Assembly (NCBI GenBank): GCA_037176705.1
Contig: CM073887.1
Location: 56,753,001-56,817,000 of the forward strand
Direction: 5' to 3'
DNA: 64,000 nt
Source: Molossus alvarezi
Taxonomy: Eukaryota > Chordata > Mammalia > Chiroptera > Molossidae
A program made the translations under genes and the position numbers. Below the pieces are notes generated by a model. The model saw only the letters and a program-made list of their open reading frames with translations. It was not told the DNA's origin and made no database searches. Shown one piece after another: positions 10,801-25,800 of the stretch (position 1 is its first letter; each line of letters begins with the position of its first letter).

Positions 10801-13800
10801 AACAGCATGCGTAAGGACATAGAGACACTCAACATAAGCCAATTGGAAATTAAAAACCAACAAGAAGAGATAAAAAATGATATATCAGAAATGAAAAAAA
10901 CATTGGAAGGCTTAAAAAGCAGAGTAGAGGAAGCTGAGGACTAGATCAGTGAATTAGAAGACAGGGTAGAAAAAATCAACCAATCAGAAAAACAAAAGGA
11001 AAAAACTATTAAAAAACAGGAAGACAGCTTAATAGAACTATGGGACAACTGGAAACGTAATAATATTCGCATCATAGGAGTCCCCGAAGAAGAAGAAAAT
11101 GAGCAAGGGATAGAGAATATATTCAAAAAAATAGTGACAGAAAACTTCCCTAATTTGGTGAAGGAGGAAGGCATTCAAGTTCAAGAAGCACAGAGTCCCA
11201 AGTAAGAAGAACCCAAACAGGCCCACACCAAGACACATAGTAATTAAAATGCTACAAATTAAAGACAAAGAGAGAATCCTAAAAGCAGCAAGAGATAAGC
11301 AACAGGTTACCTACAAAGGGAAGCCCATAAGGCTCTCAGCTGACTTCTCACAAGAAACACTACAGGCCAGAAGAGAATGGCATGAAGTAATCAAGGTCAT
11401 GAAAAACAAGAATCTGAATCCAAGACTACTCTACCCAGCAAGGCTATCATTCAAAATAGAAGATCAAATAAAGAGCTTCCCAGACAAAAAAAGGCTAAGG
11501 GAATACATTAGCACCAAACCAGCACTGCAAGAAATGTTAAAAGGACTGCTGTAATTAGCAGTAGAAATGGGAAGAAAAATAGAACCACACTAAACAAAAA
11601 TGGCAATAAATACGTACATATCAATAATCACCTAAACGTAAATGGATTGAATGCTCCCATAAAAAGACACAGAGTAGCTGATTAGATAAGAAAGCATGAC
11701 TCATCTATATGTTGTTTGTAAGAGACCCACCTCTCAAGAAAAGACTCACATAGGTTGAAAGTGAAGGGATAGAAAAAAATTTTCCAAGCAAATGGAAAGC
11801 AAAAAAAAGCTGGGGTAGCAATTCTCATATCTAATAAAATAGATTTCAAAATGAAGACCATAACTAGAGACAAAGAAGGCAACTATATAATATTGAAAGG
11901 ATCTATCCATCAGGAAGATATAACCTTGATAAACATATATGCACCAAATATAGGACCACCAAAATATATTAAAAATCTTCTGGAGGACTTCCAAGGAGAA
12001 ATCGACAACAATACAATCATAGCAAGGGACTTCAACACCCCGTTGACAGCACTGGATAGATCCTCTAGGCAAAAAATTAGCAAGGAAACAGAGACTCTAA
12101 ATGAAGCACTAGACCAAATGGATTTAATAGATATCTACTGAGAAATACACCCCAAAACTACAGAATACACATTCTTCTCAAGTGCACATGGGACATTCTC
12201 AAAGATAGACCACATGATAGTACACAAACTAAATCGTTACAAGTTCAAGATGATTGAAATCATATCAAGCATCTTCTCAGATCACAATGGCATGAAACTA
12301 GAAATCAATTGCAACAAGAACATGCAAAGACATTTGAACACATGGAGGCTAAATAGCATGTTATTAAACAATGAATGGGTCACCGAGGAGATCAAGGAAG
12401 AAATTAAAAAATTCCTGGAAACCAATGAAAATGAACACACAACAACACAAAATCTATGGGATGCAGCGAAAGCAGTTCTGAGAGGGAAGTTCATAGCACT
12501 ACAGGCCTACCTCAAAAAAACAAGAAAAAATTTCTAATTGACTGTCTAACCTCACAACTTAAAGAATTAGATAGCAAAGAAAAAGAAAACCCCAGAGCAA
12601 GTAGAAGGAAGGAAATAGTAAAGATCAGAGCAGAAATAAATGACATCGGGACCAAAAAAAACAATTCAAAGGATCAATGAAACAAAGAGCTGGTTTTTCG
12701 AAAGATAAACAAGATTCATGGACCCTTAGCTAGACTCACCAAAAAACAAAGAGAGAGATCCCAAATACACAAAATCAGAAATGAAAGAGTAGAAGTAACA
12801 ACCAACACCACGGAAATACAAAAGATCATTAACAACTACTATGAACAACTCTATGGCAACATATTCGACAATCTAAGCAAAATGGACAAATTTCTAGAAA
12901 CACACAGTCTCCCAAAAGTGCACCCAGAAGAGATAGAAAACTTGAACAGACCAATAACAACTAAGGAAATTGAAGAGGTAATCAAGATTCTCCCAGCAAA
13001 CAAAAGCCCAGGCCCAGATGGCTTCACGGGGGAGTTTTACCGAACATTCAAAGAAGAACTAATACCCATTCTCCTCAAACTATTTCAAAAAATTCAAGAA
13101 GAAGGAAGACTTCCAAACTCGTTCTATGAAGCCAGCATAATTCTAATTCAAAAACCAGAAAAAGACACTACGAAGAAAGAAAACTACAGGCCAATATCCC
13201 TGATGAACATAGATGCCAAAATCCTGAACAAAATATTAGCAAATCAGATCCAGAAATACATCAAAAAAATTATTCACCATGACCAAGTGGGATTCATTCC
13301 AGGGATGCAAGGATGGTACAATAATCGCAAATCAATAAACGTGATACACCACATAAACAAAATGAAGAATAAAAACCACATGATCATATCAATAGATGCT
13401 GAAAAAGCATTCGACAAAATCCTGCATCCATTTCTGATAAAAACGCTCAGCAATGTAGGAATAGAAGGATCATATCTCGACATAATAAAGTCCATATATG
13501 AAAGACCTACAGCCAACATCATACTCAATGGACAGAAACTAAAAACATTTCCATTAAGAACAGGAACAAGACAGGGATGTCCACTTTCGCCACTCTTATT
13601 TAACATTGTACTGGAAGTCTTAGCCACAGCAATCAGATATGATGAAAAAATAAAAGGGATCAAAATTGGAAAGGAGGAAGTGAAACTGTCATTACTTGCA
13701 GATGACATGATATTATACATAGAAAACCCTAAAGACTCCATCAAAAATCTACTAGACTTAATAAATGAATTTGGCAAAGTAGCAGGATCCAAATTAAAGT

Positions 13801-16800
13801 CAAGAAGTCGACGGCATTCTTGTACACCAATGATGAACTCACAGAAAGAGAAACTGAGAAAACAATCCCATTACCATCGCGCCAAAAAAGTTACGATACC
13901 TAGGAATAATCTTAACCAAAGAAGTAAAAGACCTATTTGCAGAAAACTACAGGTCATTGAAAAAAGAAATAGAGGAAGATATAAAAAAGTGGAAGCACAT
14001 ACCCTGTTCATGGATTGGAACAAATAACATCATTAAAATATCCATCCTACCCAAAGCAATCTATAGATTTAATGCAATCCCCATCAAAATACCAATGACA
14101 TATTTCATAGAACTAGAACAAATACTTCAAAAGTTTATATGGAACCAAAAAAGACCCCGAATAGCCACAGCAATCTTGAAAAAAAGAACAAAGTAGGTGG
14201 GATCACAATACCAGATATCAGGTTATACTACAAAGTGACTGTAACCAAAACAGCCTGGTACTGGCACAAGAATAGGCATATAGACCAGTGGAACAGAACT
14301 GAAAACCCAGAAATGGACCCAAGGCAATATGCTCAATTAATATTTGACAAAGGTGGCAAGAGCATACAGTGGAGTAAAGACAGCCTCTTAATAAATGGTG
14401 TTGGGAAAATTGGACAGCTACATGCAAAAAAATGAAACTAGACCATCAACTTACACCATACACAAAAATAAACTCAAAATGGATAAAAGACTTAAATGTG
14501 ACCTGTGAATCCATAAAAATTCTAGAAGAAAATGTAGGCAACAAAATTTTGGACATCATCCGGAGCAGAATTTTCACTGATACATCACCTAAGGCAACAG
14601 AAATAAAGGAGAAAATGAACACATGGGACTACATCAAACTAAAAAGCTTCTGCACAGCAAAAGAAACAATCATCAAAATGGAAAGGCAACCAACTGTATG
14701 GGAGAACATCATTGCCAATGATGTATCAGATAAGGGGTTAATATCCAATATTTATAGAGTGCTCATACAACTCAACAAAAGGAAGACAAAGAACCCAATT
14801 AAAAAATGGGCAGAGGAGCTGAATAGACACCTCTCCAAACAGGACATACAAATGGCCAAGAGACATATGAAGAAATGCTCAACATCACTAATCATCAGAG
14901 AGATGCAAAATAAAACAAAAATGAGGTGTCACCTCACACCGGTCAGAATGGCCGCCATCAAGAAATCATCAAACAACAAGTGTTGGCGAGGGTGTGGAGA
15001 AAAGGGGACTCTAATATACTGCTGGTGGGAATGCAGACTGGTGCAGCCACTATGGAAAACAATATGGTGCTACCTCAAAAAATTAAAAATTGAACTGCCG
15101 TTTGACCCAGTGATCCCACTTATAGGAATATACCCTAAGAAGCCTGAAACACCAACCAGAAAGAATACATGTACCCCCATGTTTGTAGCAGCACTATTTA
15201 CAATCGCTAAGATTTGGAAACAGCCCAAGTGTCCATCAGCAGACGAATGGATAAAAAAGCTGTGGTACATGCCCTAGCCGGTTTGGCTCAGCGGTTAGAG
15301 CGTCAGCCTGCGGTCCACAGAGACCCGGGTTCAGTTCCCGCTGAGGGCATGTACCTTGGCTGCAGTTTGTCCCCGGCCCTGGTTGGGTCATGTGGGTGGC
15401 GTCCACTCGATGTGTCCCTTTCACATCGATGTTTCTCTCTCTTCCTCTCTCTCCTTCCCGCTGTGAGTGAAAAGTGGAAAAATGTCCTCGGGTGAGGATT
15501 AAAAAAAAAAAAAAAAGCTGTGGTACATATACACAATGGAGTACTATGCAGCGGTAAGAAAGAAAGATCTCTTATGCTTTGAGACGACATGGAGGGATCT
15601 GGAAAGTATTATCCTAAGTGAAAGAAGCCAAGCAGAAAAAGACAAATACCACATGATCTCACTTATATACGGAATATAATGAACATAACAGTCTGAGGAC
15701 TACAGTAGACCCAGAAACATGGAAGTAGGGCACAGACTGACATCCCTCAGAACAGGGGATTGGGGTGGGGGGGTGGGGGGGGGAGAGATAAACCACAGAA
15801 CTTATATGCATGTATGCATGACCAATGGACATGGACAACTAAGCCGGGGACGGGGTGGAGGTGGGGTGGGGTGGGGGTGCCAATGGGGTAAAAGGTAAAA
15901 TATCTGTAACAAAAAAATAAATAAAAATTCATAATAAAAAAAAATTAAAAAAAATAAATAAAGAAAGATAAATAAAGAAAAAAGAAATAGAGGAAGATAT
16001 AAAAAGTGGAAGCACATACCCTGTTCATGGATTGGGAGAATTAACATCATTAAAATGTCCATAACCCAAAGCAATCTATAGATTCGATGCAAGCCCCATA
16101 AAAATACCAACGGTATACTTCACAGAATTAGAACAAGTACTTCAAAAGTTCATATGGAACCAAAAAAGACCTCGAATAGCCACAGCAATCTTGAAAAAGA
16201 AGAACAAAGTTGGAGGGATCACATTACCAGATTTCAGATTATACTGCAAAGCTACTGTAATCAAAACAGCCTGGTACTGGCACAAGAACAGGCATATAGA
16301 GCAGTGGAACATAACAGAGAACCCAGAAATGGACCCAAGGCAATATGCTCAATTAATATTTGACTAAGGTGGCAAGAGCATACAGTGGAGTAAGGACAGC
16401 CTCTTTAATAAATGGTGTTGTGAAAATTGGACAGCTACATGCAGAAAAATGAAACTAGACCATCAACTTACACCCTACACCAGAGTAAACTCAAAATGAA
16501 TAAAAGACTTAAATGGAACTCATGAATCCATAAAAATCCTAGAAGGGACTATAGGCAACAAAATTTCAGACATCATACGCAGCACAATTTTCACTGATAC
16601 ATCACCTAAGGCAATAAAAACAAAGGAGAAAATAAACACATGGGACTACATCAAACTCAAAAGCTTCTGCACAGCAAATGATACAATCATCAAAACGGAA
16701 AGGCTACCCACTGTATGGGAGAGCATAATTGCCAATGAGATATCAGATAAGGGGTTAATATCCAATATATATAGAGTTCTGATACAACTCCACAAAAGGA

Positions 16801-19800
16801 AGACAAAGAACCCAATTAAAAAATGGGCAGAGGACCTAAAGAGACACCTCTACAAACAGGACATACAAGTGGCTAAGAGACATATGAAGAAATGCTCAAC
16901 ATCACTAATCATCAGAGAGATGCAAATTAAAACAACAATGAGGTATCACCTCACACCTGTCATAATGGCCGCCATCAACAAATCAGCAAGCATCAAGTGT
17001 TGGCTTGGGTTTGGAGAAAAGGGGACTCTAGTGCACTGCTGGTGGGAATGCAGACTGGTGCAGCCACTATGGAAAACAATATGGTGTTACCTCAAAAAAT
17101 TAAAAACTGAACTTCCATTTGACCCAGTGATCCCACTTATATGAATATACCCTAAGAAGCCTGAAACACCAATCAGAAAGAATATATGTACCCCCATGTT
17201 TGTAGCAGCACTATTTACAATACCTAAGATATGGAAACAGCCAAAGTGTCCATCAGTAGATGAATGGATAAAAAAGCTGTGGTACAGATATACAATGGAG
17301 TACTGTGCAGTTTTAAGAAAGAATGATCTCTTAACCTTTGAGATTATATGGAGGAACCTGGAAAGTATCATCCTAAGTGAAACAAGCCAAACAGAGAAAG
17401 ACAAGTATCATATGATCTCACTTATTTGTGGAATATAATGAACTTAACAGTCTGAGGAATGGGGTCGTCCCAGAGACGTGGAAGTGGGGTACAGACTGAC
17501 ATATCCCCAGAAGAGGGGGTGGTGGGGGAGAGATAAACCACAGAACTTATATGCATGTATGCATAAACAATGGACATGGACAACAAAGCTGGGGACAGGG
17601 CACTGAGGAAGGAGGAGGGGGGAATTCGTGGGGGAAAAAGGAGAAACATCTGTAACAAAAATTAATTAATTAATATTTATTGAACTTTAAAAACAAAGTA
17701 AAAAAGACAAGATTTCTATTTTTATAAAGGTTGTAGGCTATTCAAGTGACTAATACAACCAAATAATAAGATGCAAAATTTAGAAAGGATACTGATAGGA
17801 ACATACAAGAAAGAGCATTAGATTAGCACTAGGGTTCCTGGAGCAAAGGACTCCCCAGGTCTCCTAGAATAGCATTTTTTTCCAGAATGAGAAATGGAGA
17901 GGGGAGGGAAGGAGCCTGAACTGAGAGTGTGTATGAAAGCGTAGACTGGATTATGGGAGGAGTCACAGATTTTTCTAAGTGCATACAGGTTCTTTGTACT
18001 TTTGTCATAGGACTGCTGATAAAGTTCAAAGAATGTGAATCAACCATGTCAGTTCCTCCTCTTGCTGAGGTAGTTACAAGCTAGGCTTAGAGACAGAACT
18101 TGTTGGCTATGAGTCAGCAGCCCACCACTGAATCCGAGCTGGCCACCTTAGAAGGATAGCTGCATCTCCTTACTCTGGGTTCCCTCAGAAGACCTGAAAA
18201 GGGATATCAAGGCCTGCTGAGGCACATGGATTTTCTCTGGGGAGCATGTCTGTGGGGTGGCCCGCCTCTTTTCCATCTTACCTTGTATTCTGGAGGGTGG
18301 ACACTTCACTGTTGAGAGAAGAAAGTTTGCTTCTTAAAATCCAGAGGGTCATCAGAAAGAGAGTTAGATTGACCTTCAGGAAACCATAGAAGATTTAGTG
18401 AATACAATTTTAGTTGGTTGTCTTTAGCCTAGCCTGACCGACAGCATTTCCAGTTAAGTAGTTTTCATGTTTAGTAACAATGTTAGATTTTGTAGTTTTT
18501 GGAGTTGTCTTAGAAAACCAAATCAAACCCAAGATAACCCAAGAACATTCTTGCTTCTATCATCCTCCTCCTCTTTATAATTCTGCTCGTCTTATGACCC
18601 TCAGCTGAGCGTTAAGAATGCTCTGATGTTGTCACTCACAGAGAAGATGGCACAGATCGGTCCAAGGAAGCTCCATATAAGTCCCTTTTCTGAGCGAAGC
18701 CAGCAGCTAAGAAAGAATGAGAATTAACAATGCATTGTTCCTTAGAAATATACAACAATTAAATAAATTTATTTCTTAATTTATTCAGTGTCTCTTCTGT
18801 GATAGGTCCTATGGTTGGCTCTGAAGACAGAGTTGTGAAGAACATAAACATGACCTTTAATCCCACACATCTCACATCAGGTAGCAGACACACAATTAGA
18901 CACACTACAACAAAACAACAAAAATGGGAGGCTAAGAGATGTTTCATTGGATGCCATGCTTAGTCTTGTGTGTAAGGGTTTAGAATGGTTACAGAAGATT
19001 TCACAAGAAAATTATATTTGAGCTGAGATTTGAGCAGAGTGGATTGTGTTGAAGCACAGGAGAAGTCTGTATATGTGTTCACAGTTTTTGAGAGTTCTGT
19101 GAACCTAACATGGTTTAAGGGTCTTTCTTGCACTCTTCAATTTATTTACATTTATCTGCTGCAAAACTCATCTACTGAATCTTTTTTCACTATGGCTTTT
19201 TGGAGAGATATTTCATATGCCATAAAATGCACCCATTTAAACCGTGCAGTTCAGTCATCTGTTAAATATTCAGAGTTGTGCGATCATCATCTCAAAGTAA
19301 CATCAGAAAATTTTCATTTCTTCATGAAGAAACTCATTTACATTAGCAGTCACTCCTATTTCTGCATCCATGCACCTCACTGTCTACCATAGCTACATGG
19401 CACCATTAGTCTATTTCTGTCTCTGGATTTGCATATCTGGACATAAAGGGAATCATGCAATATGCACCTTTTTATGATTGGATTTTTTTACCTTGAATAA
19501 TGTGTTCAGTCAAGGTTTATCCATATTGCAGCATGTTTTTATGGGAAATACATTTTTAATTCTTTTAAAATGGCTAAATAATATTGTATTGTGTAGATAT
19601 GCCATTCTGTTCATCAGCTGATGGACATTTAGGATGTTTCCAATTTGGGACTCTTTTGAATAATGCTGCTAAGAGCATTCACGTACAGTTTCAGTGTGTA
19701 TACATGTTTCCATTTGCTTTGGGTATTTACCTAGGAGTGAATTCCTGGATCGTGGAGTAGCTATATACGTTCAACACCTGGCAAACAGTGAAACCATTTT

Positions 19801-22800
19801 CCAAAAAAGCTGCACTATTTTTCATAGCAAATAGCAATGTATAAGTGTTCAAATTTTTCTACATCATTGCAAACACACACTCTTTTTATATTCTGTCTTT
19901 TTATTATTTTATTTTATTATTTTTAGAGAGAGAAAAGAGAAAGAGAGACAGACAGACAGATAGACATTAATGTGAGAGAAACATCAATCAGTTTCCTCCC
20001 ACAGGTGCCCTGGCTGAGCCTCGAGCCCACAACCAAGGTAGTGTCCTGACCAGGAATCAAAGTTGCCACTTTCTTGTGCACAGCATGACACTCCAACCAG
20101 GCCTGTCTTCTTATTTTAACCATTTAACATAGTTTCTGTGAAGTGGCATCTCATTTTGATGTTTTTTACTTCCATTTTCCTAATGACCAATAATATAGAG
20201 CATCACTTCATGCACTTTTTGTTCATTTACATATCTTGGGAGAAATGCCCATTGAAATATTTCATCCATTTCAAATATATTTACTGATTTCAGAAAGAAG
20301 GGAGAGGGAGAGAAACATCAATCAGTTCCTCTCATAGGTACCCTGACCAGGGTTCAAATCTGCAACCTGGCCATGTGCCCTAACCAGAACTGAACCAGTG
20401 ACCTTTCACTGGATGACTTTCAACCAATTGAACCACATGGGCCAGGACTCTTTCGGCCATTTTTAAATTGGTTGTCTTTCGCTGTTGGGTTATTCTGTTT
20501 AATTTTAACAGCAGTGCAATCCAGAAGTTCTCTTATGATTACAGGTTGGTAACTGAAGCATAAATGGCTTGTCTATTGCTCAAGGTTTTAATGAATAAAC
20601 AGAACCAGAATTCACTCTTGATCCAGCATTAAGGTAATGGACAGGGTTGGCAAAAGAAGGTTTACAGTTGTGCATATGCAAAACAGAGTTTATTCTTGTG
20701 CTACTATTTATTAATTGTTGTACTATTTTCAATACAAACAACTGAAAATGTTCTTTTGCCCACCCCTGTATAGAGTGAGGCAGGACATTTCAGGACAATG
20801 GAGAGGGTAGTAGGATATTGTAGATCAATGAAATATACACTCAGAAGAATGTATGCAAGAAAGAACTGAGGAGTCCAAGTAGGACAGACACCTGGAAAGA
20901 GCTTAGTGAATGCAGGTGAACAGAAGTTTCAGCAGTACATTGTGGTTAAAGATGCATGTTCTGGGACACTGCCTTCCCGAGTGGAAGACTGAAGACTTGC
21001 TCTCCACCTAAAACAACAAAAATATTCGCAAAACAACTAAAATCAACCATTTCAAAACCCTGGCAACTACCCAGAGCCACAGAAGAAACTGACAATAGTC
21101 TGTACAAGAGACACTTGATAAGACTGATGAGGAAGGACTCTGTGAAGTTTGAACTCTGAGTGATTTTCTTTCCTTCTTTCCCCAGCTTAGTGGTGAGGCA
21201 GACAAGTTGATAGCATTGCAGACAAAAGAGACCTGACCACTTTTGGAGCTCCACTGAAAGCATCATCATCATCCTCAGAGCACAGTCATTCTGTTTTTCT
21301 GACACTTTAGCCTTCTGGGAACACTTTGTTCTCCAAATTTGGTATGTATTTGATTTGACGGAAAGCTCATCTCAGTGAGGGCTAAACAGCCTATCCCTAG
21401 AGCATTACCAAAACAGTAGTGAACTCCTGTAAATTACATCAGTAACTGCCTAAGGCTGTGATTTCAGGTGGTATCAACAAGAATGTCTCAGGCCCTGGCC
21501 TCGTAGCTCAGTTGCTTGGAGTGTGGTCCTGGTGCACCAGGTTTTCAGGTTTGATCTCTGGTGAGGGCACATATTAAGCATCTTCTCAGATCACAATGGC
21601 ATGAAACTAGAAATCAATTGCAACAGAAACACACAAAGACATTTGAACACATGGAGGCTAAATAGTATGTTATTAAGCAATGAATGGATTACCAAGAAGA
21701 TCATGTAAGGATTTAAAAAATTCCTAGAAACCAATGAAAATAAACACACACCAACACAAAATCTTTGGGATGCAGCAAAAGCAGCTCTAAGAGGGAAGTT
21801 CATAGCACTACAGGCCTACCTCAAGACACAAGAAAAATTTCTAATTGACTATCTAACCTCACAACTTAAAAAAATTAGAAAGCAAAAAGAAAAAAGAAAA
21901 CCCCAGAGCAAGTAGAAGGAAATAATTAGTAACAGAGCAGAAATAAATGATAAAAAGACCAAAAACACAATTCAAAAGATCAGTGAAACAAAGAGATGGT
22001 TCTTGGAAAAGATAAAAAGTTTGACGGACCCTGAGCTAGACTCACCAAGAAACAAAGAGAGAGGACCCAAATAAACAAAATCAGAAGTGAACGAGTAGAA
22101 GTAACAACTGACACCAGAGAAATACAAAGGATCATTAATTAATACTATGAACAATTATACAACAACAAATTGGACAATCTAAGCAACATAGACAAAATTC
22201 TACACACATAGTCTCCCAAAACTGAACCAGGAGGAGATAGAAAACTTGAACGGACCAATAACAACTAAGAAAATTGAAGACATAATCTAGATTATCTCAG
22301 CAAACAAAAGCCCACACCGGAACGGCTTCACTGGGGAGTTTTATGGAACATTCAAGGAAGAAATAACACCCATTCTCCTCAAACTATTCCAAAATTTCCA
22401 AAAAGAAGGAAGACCTCCAAACTCATTTTATGCAGCCAGCATAATTCTAATTCCAAAACCAGATAAAGACCCTACAAAGAAAGAAAACTACAGGCCATTA
22501 TCCCTGATGAACATAGATCCCCAAATCCCTCACAACACACTAGTAAATTGGATCCAGAAATACATTAAAAAATTATTCACTATGACCAATGGGGATTCAT
22601 CCCAGGGATGCAATGCAGGTACAATATTTGCCAATCAATGTATGTGATACACCACATAAACAAAATGGAAGATAAAAAACATAGATCTTATCAATAGGTG
22701 CTAAAAAACACATCGAACAAAATTCAGCACCCATTTCTGATAAAAACACTCAGTAATGTGGGAATAGAGGGATCATATCTCGACATAATAAAGGACATAG

Positions 22801-25800
22801 GTGAAAAACCTACAGGCAACATCATACTTCAGACTTACAAACCTAAGAGAAGGGCGGTGGATGGAGGGAAGAGATAAACCAAAGAACATACATGCTTATA
22901 AGCATAACCAATGGATATAGACAACAATACAGTGGGGGGCGGGATCAAAAGTTGGGTGTCAATGAGGGAAAAGAAATATCTATAATGAAAATAAGTTAAT
23001 TAAAAAAGAATAAGAGAGAAGATGGCAGAGGGTAGGACCAGAGGGAGGGTGACTGTGTGAGAGAGTGAGCTAGTGTGTGGGAGAGTGTGCGTGGACATAA
23101 AGGTGGACGACCAAACCCAAGCAAATCAGAGACAGGGAGCAGTATGTTTCTGTGCTGTGGACGGGAGCAGCTGGCTACCTTGGTAAGTGGGTCTTCATGG
23201 CGCTTCTCCCTGTGCCACAGAAAGGTCCCACCATTTTAGAAGATCCCGAGTCTTACCTGGGAAGAAGCAGTGGGGGCAGCTAGGGTCCAGCAACCTGAGC
23301 CCACCAGTGTACCTGGCACCATCGGACCAGTGGACTCCCTGTGTCAACCTAGACCAGTGAACATTAGTGGAGTAGCCAAGGTGCCAGTGCTGAAACAGCA
23401 GAAAGCCGGAAGCCTAGTACCATCCCCCACAGTAGCAGCCCTATCAGAGTCAAGAGATATCCCCAGCAACAGAGGCTGGAGTCCAGACATTCATCCCAGG
23501 CAACAGAAACACAGACCAGCAGATGAAACACATCCCCAAATACTACAGCAAAAGCTAAGCAGGAGTTGAGCTCCAGTGGGCAGCAGCGCACCCCAGCTGC
23601 CAGCTGTGGGGAATAGCAGCACCCCTTCCATCAGAGGTTCAGCCTTTCATAGGTGAGGCAAAGGCATGCAAATTGAGGCTTATTAATAACCAGCCTCTGT
23701 GTCACCCTCTGGAAATCCTCTTATGAAGAACACCAGGGTTACATTCCAAGTCCCTGAGTAACTGAGACTACTACCCTCCAGGCAAATAGCTAGAGAGTAA
23801 CTGAACCTTTTCTGAGCTTGAAAATCTACCCAGAAAAAGAAGACTTGACAGTGGTGTTTAACGTTAAACAAAAATGGCAATAAGTAAGTACATATCAATT
23901 ATCACCTTAAATGTGAATGGTTTCAATGCTCCTATGAAAAGACACAGAGTAACTGACTGGATAAGAAAGCATGACTCACATATATGTTGTTTACAAGAGA
24001 CCCACGTCACAACAAAAGACTCACATAAGTTGAAAGTGAAGGGATAGAAAAAATCTTTTGAGCAAATGGAAAGGAAAAAAAAAGCTGGGGTAGCAAATTC
24101 ATATCTCATAAAGTAAATTTCAAAATGAAGGCCATAACTAGAGACAAAGAAGGCCACTACATAATATTGTAAGAATCTGTCCAACAGGAAGATATAACAT
24201 TGGTAAACATATATACACCCAATATAGGAGTACCAACATATATTAAAAATCTTCTAGAGGACTTAAAAGGGGACATCAACAGCAATACAATCATAAGAGG
24301 GGACTTCAACATCTCGCTCACATCACTGGATGGATCATCTAGACAAACAATTAACAAGAAAATACAGACTCTAACTGAAGCACTAGATCAGATAGATTTC
24401 ATAAATATCTAAAAAGAGCTACACTGCAAAACTGCAGAATTCACATTCTTCTCAAGTGCTCATGGGACATTCTCAAAGATACACCACATGTCAGGACACA
24501 AATTAAGTCTCTACAAGTTCAAGAAGATTGAAATCATATCAAGCATCTTCTCAGATCACAATGGCATGAAACTAGAAATCAACTGCAACAAACATGCAAA
24601 GACATTTGAAAACATGGACGCTAAATAGCATGTTATTGAACAATGAATGGGTTACCATGGAGATCAAGGAATAAATTAAAAATTTCCTGGAAAGCAATGA
24701 AAAGTAACACACAACAACACAAAATCTATGGGATGCAGTGAAAGCAGTTCTGAGAGGGAAGTTCATAGCACTACAGGCCTACATCAAGAAGCAAGAAACA
24801 TTTCTAACAGAATATCTAACCTCACAACTTAAAGAACTAGAAAGCAAACAAAAAGAAACCCCCAGAGCAAGTAGAAGGAAGGAAATAGTAAAGATCAGAG
24901 CAGAAATAAATGACTTGAAGACCAAAAAAACAATTCAAAGGATCAATATAACAAAGAGTTGGTTCTCCGAAAAAATAAACAAGATTGATGGACCCTTAGC
25001 TAGACTCACCAAGAAACAAAGAGAGAGAACCCAAATACACAAAATCATAAATGAAAGAGGAGAAATAATAACTGACACCACAGAAACTATAGGCAATAAA
25101 ATTTCAGACATCATACATAGCACAATTTTCAATGATACACCTAAGGCAACAGAAACAAAGGAGAAAATAAACACATGGGACTACATCAAACTCAAAAGCT
25201 TCTGCACAGCAAAAGATACAATCATCAAAATGGAAAGGCAACCCACTGTATGGGAGGGCATAATTGCCAATGATATATCAGATAAGGGTTACTTTCCAAA
25301 ATATATAGAGTGTTCATACAGCTCAACAAAAGGAAGACAAAAAACCCAATTAAGGAATGGGCAGAGGACCTAAAGAGACACCTCTCCAAACAGGACATAC
25401 AAATGGCAAAGAGACATATGACAAAAAGCTCAACATCACTAATCATCAGAGAGATGCAAATTAAAACAACAATGAGGTATCACCTCACACCTGTCAGAAT
25501 GGCCGCAATCAACAAATCATCAAACATAAGTGTTGGCAAGGGTGTGGAGAATAGATGAATCTACTACACTGCTGGTGGGAATGCAAACTGGTGCAGCCAC
25601 TATTGAAAATAATAGGATGTTACCTCAAAAAATTAAAAATTGAAATGCCATCTGACCCATTGATCCCAGTTCTAGGAATATGCCCTAAGAAGCCTGAAAC
25701 TCAAATCAGAAAGAATATATGTAACTCCATGTTCATAGCAGCACTAATTACAATAGCTAAAATCTGTAAACAGCCCAAATGTCCATCAGTAGACAAATGG

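Larger units (their letters stand above)
9843..15976 (+). mobile_element. L1-B, full-length L1 nested in L1-A
   Basis: It begins with gaagggaaaatggcggcgga and runs through 5'UTR, ORF1, ORF2 and 3'UTR to an A-rich tail (AATA/AAGA runs at about 15905-15976). A 16-bp duplication of L1-A sequence, gaaaaaagaaatagag, is at 9827-9842 and 15977-15992. Removing the inserted SINE leaves about 5.9 kb, a normal full length. Confidence 0.93.

Noticed and set aside
13274..13792. 172-codon minus-strand frame
   Set aside because: It is the antisense shadow of the L1-B reverse transcriptase.
15271..15345. tRNA gene suggested by A and B boxes
   Set aside because: The boxes belong to a SINE head with a SINE body, tail and target-site duplication; no tRNA cloverleaf with a 3' acceptor is expected to function.
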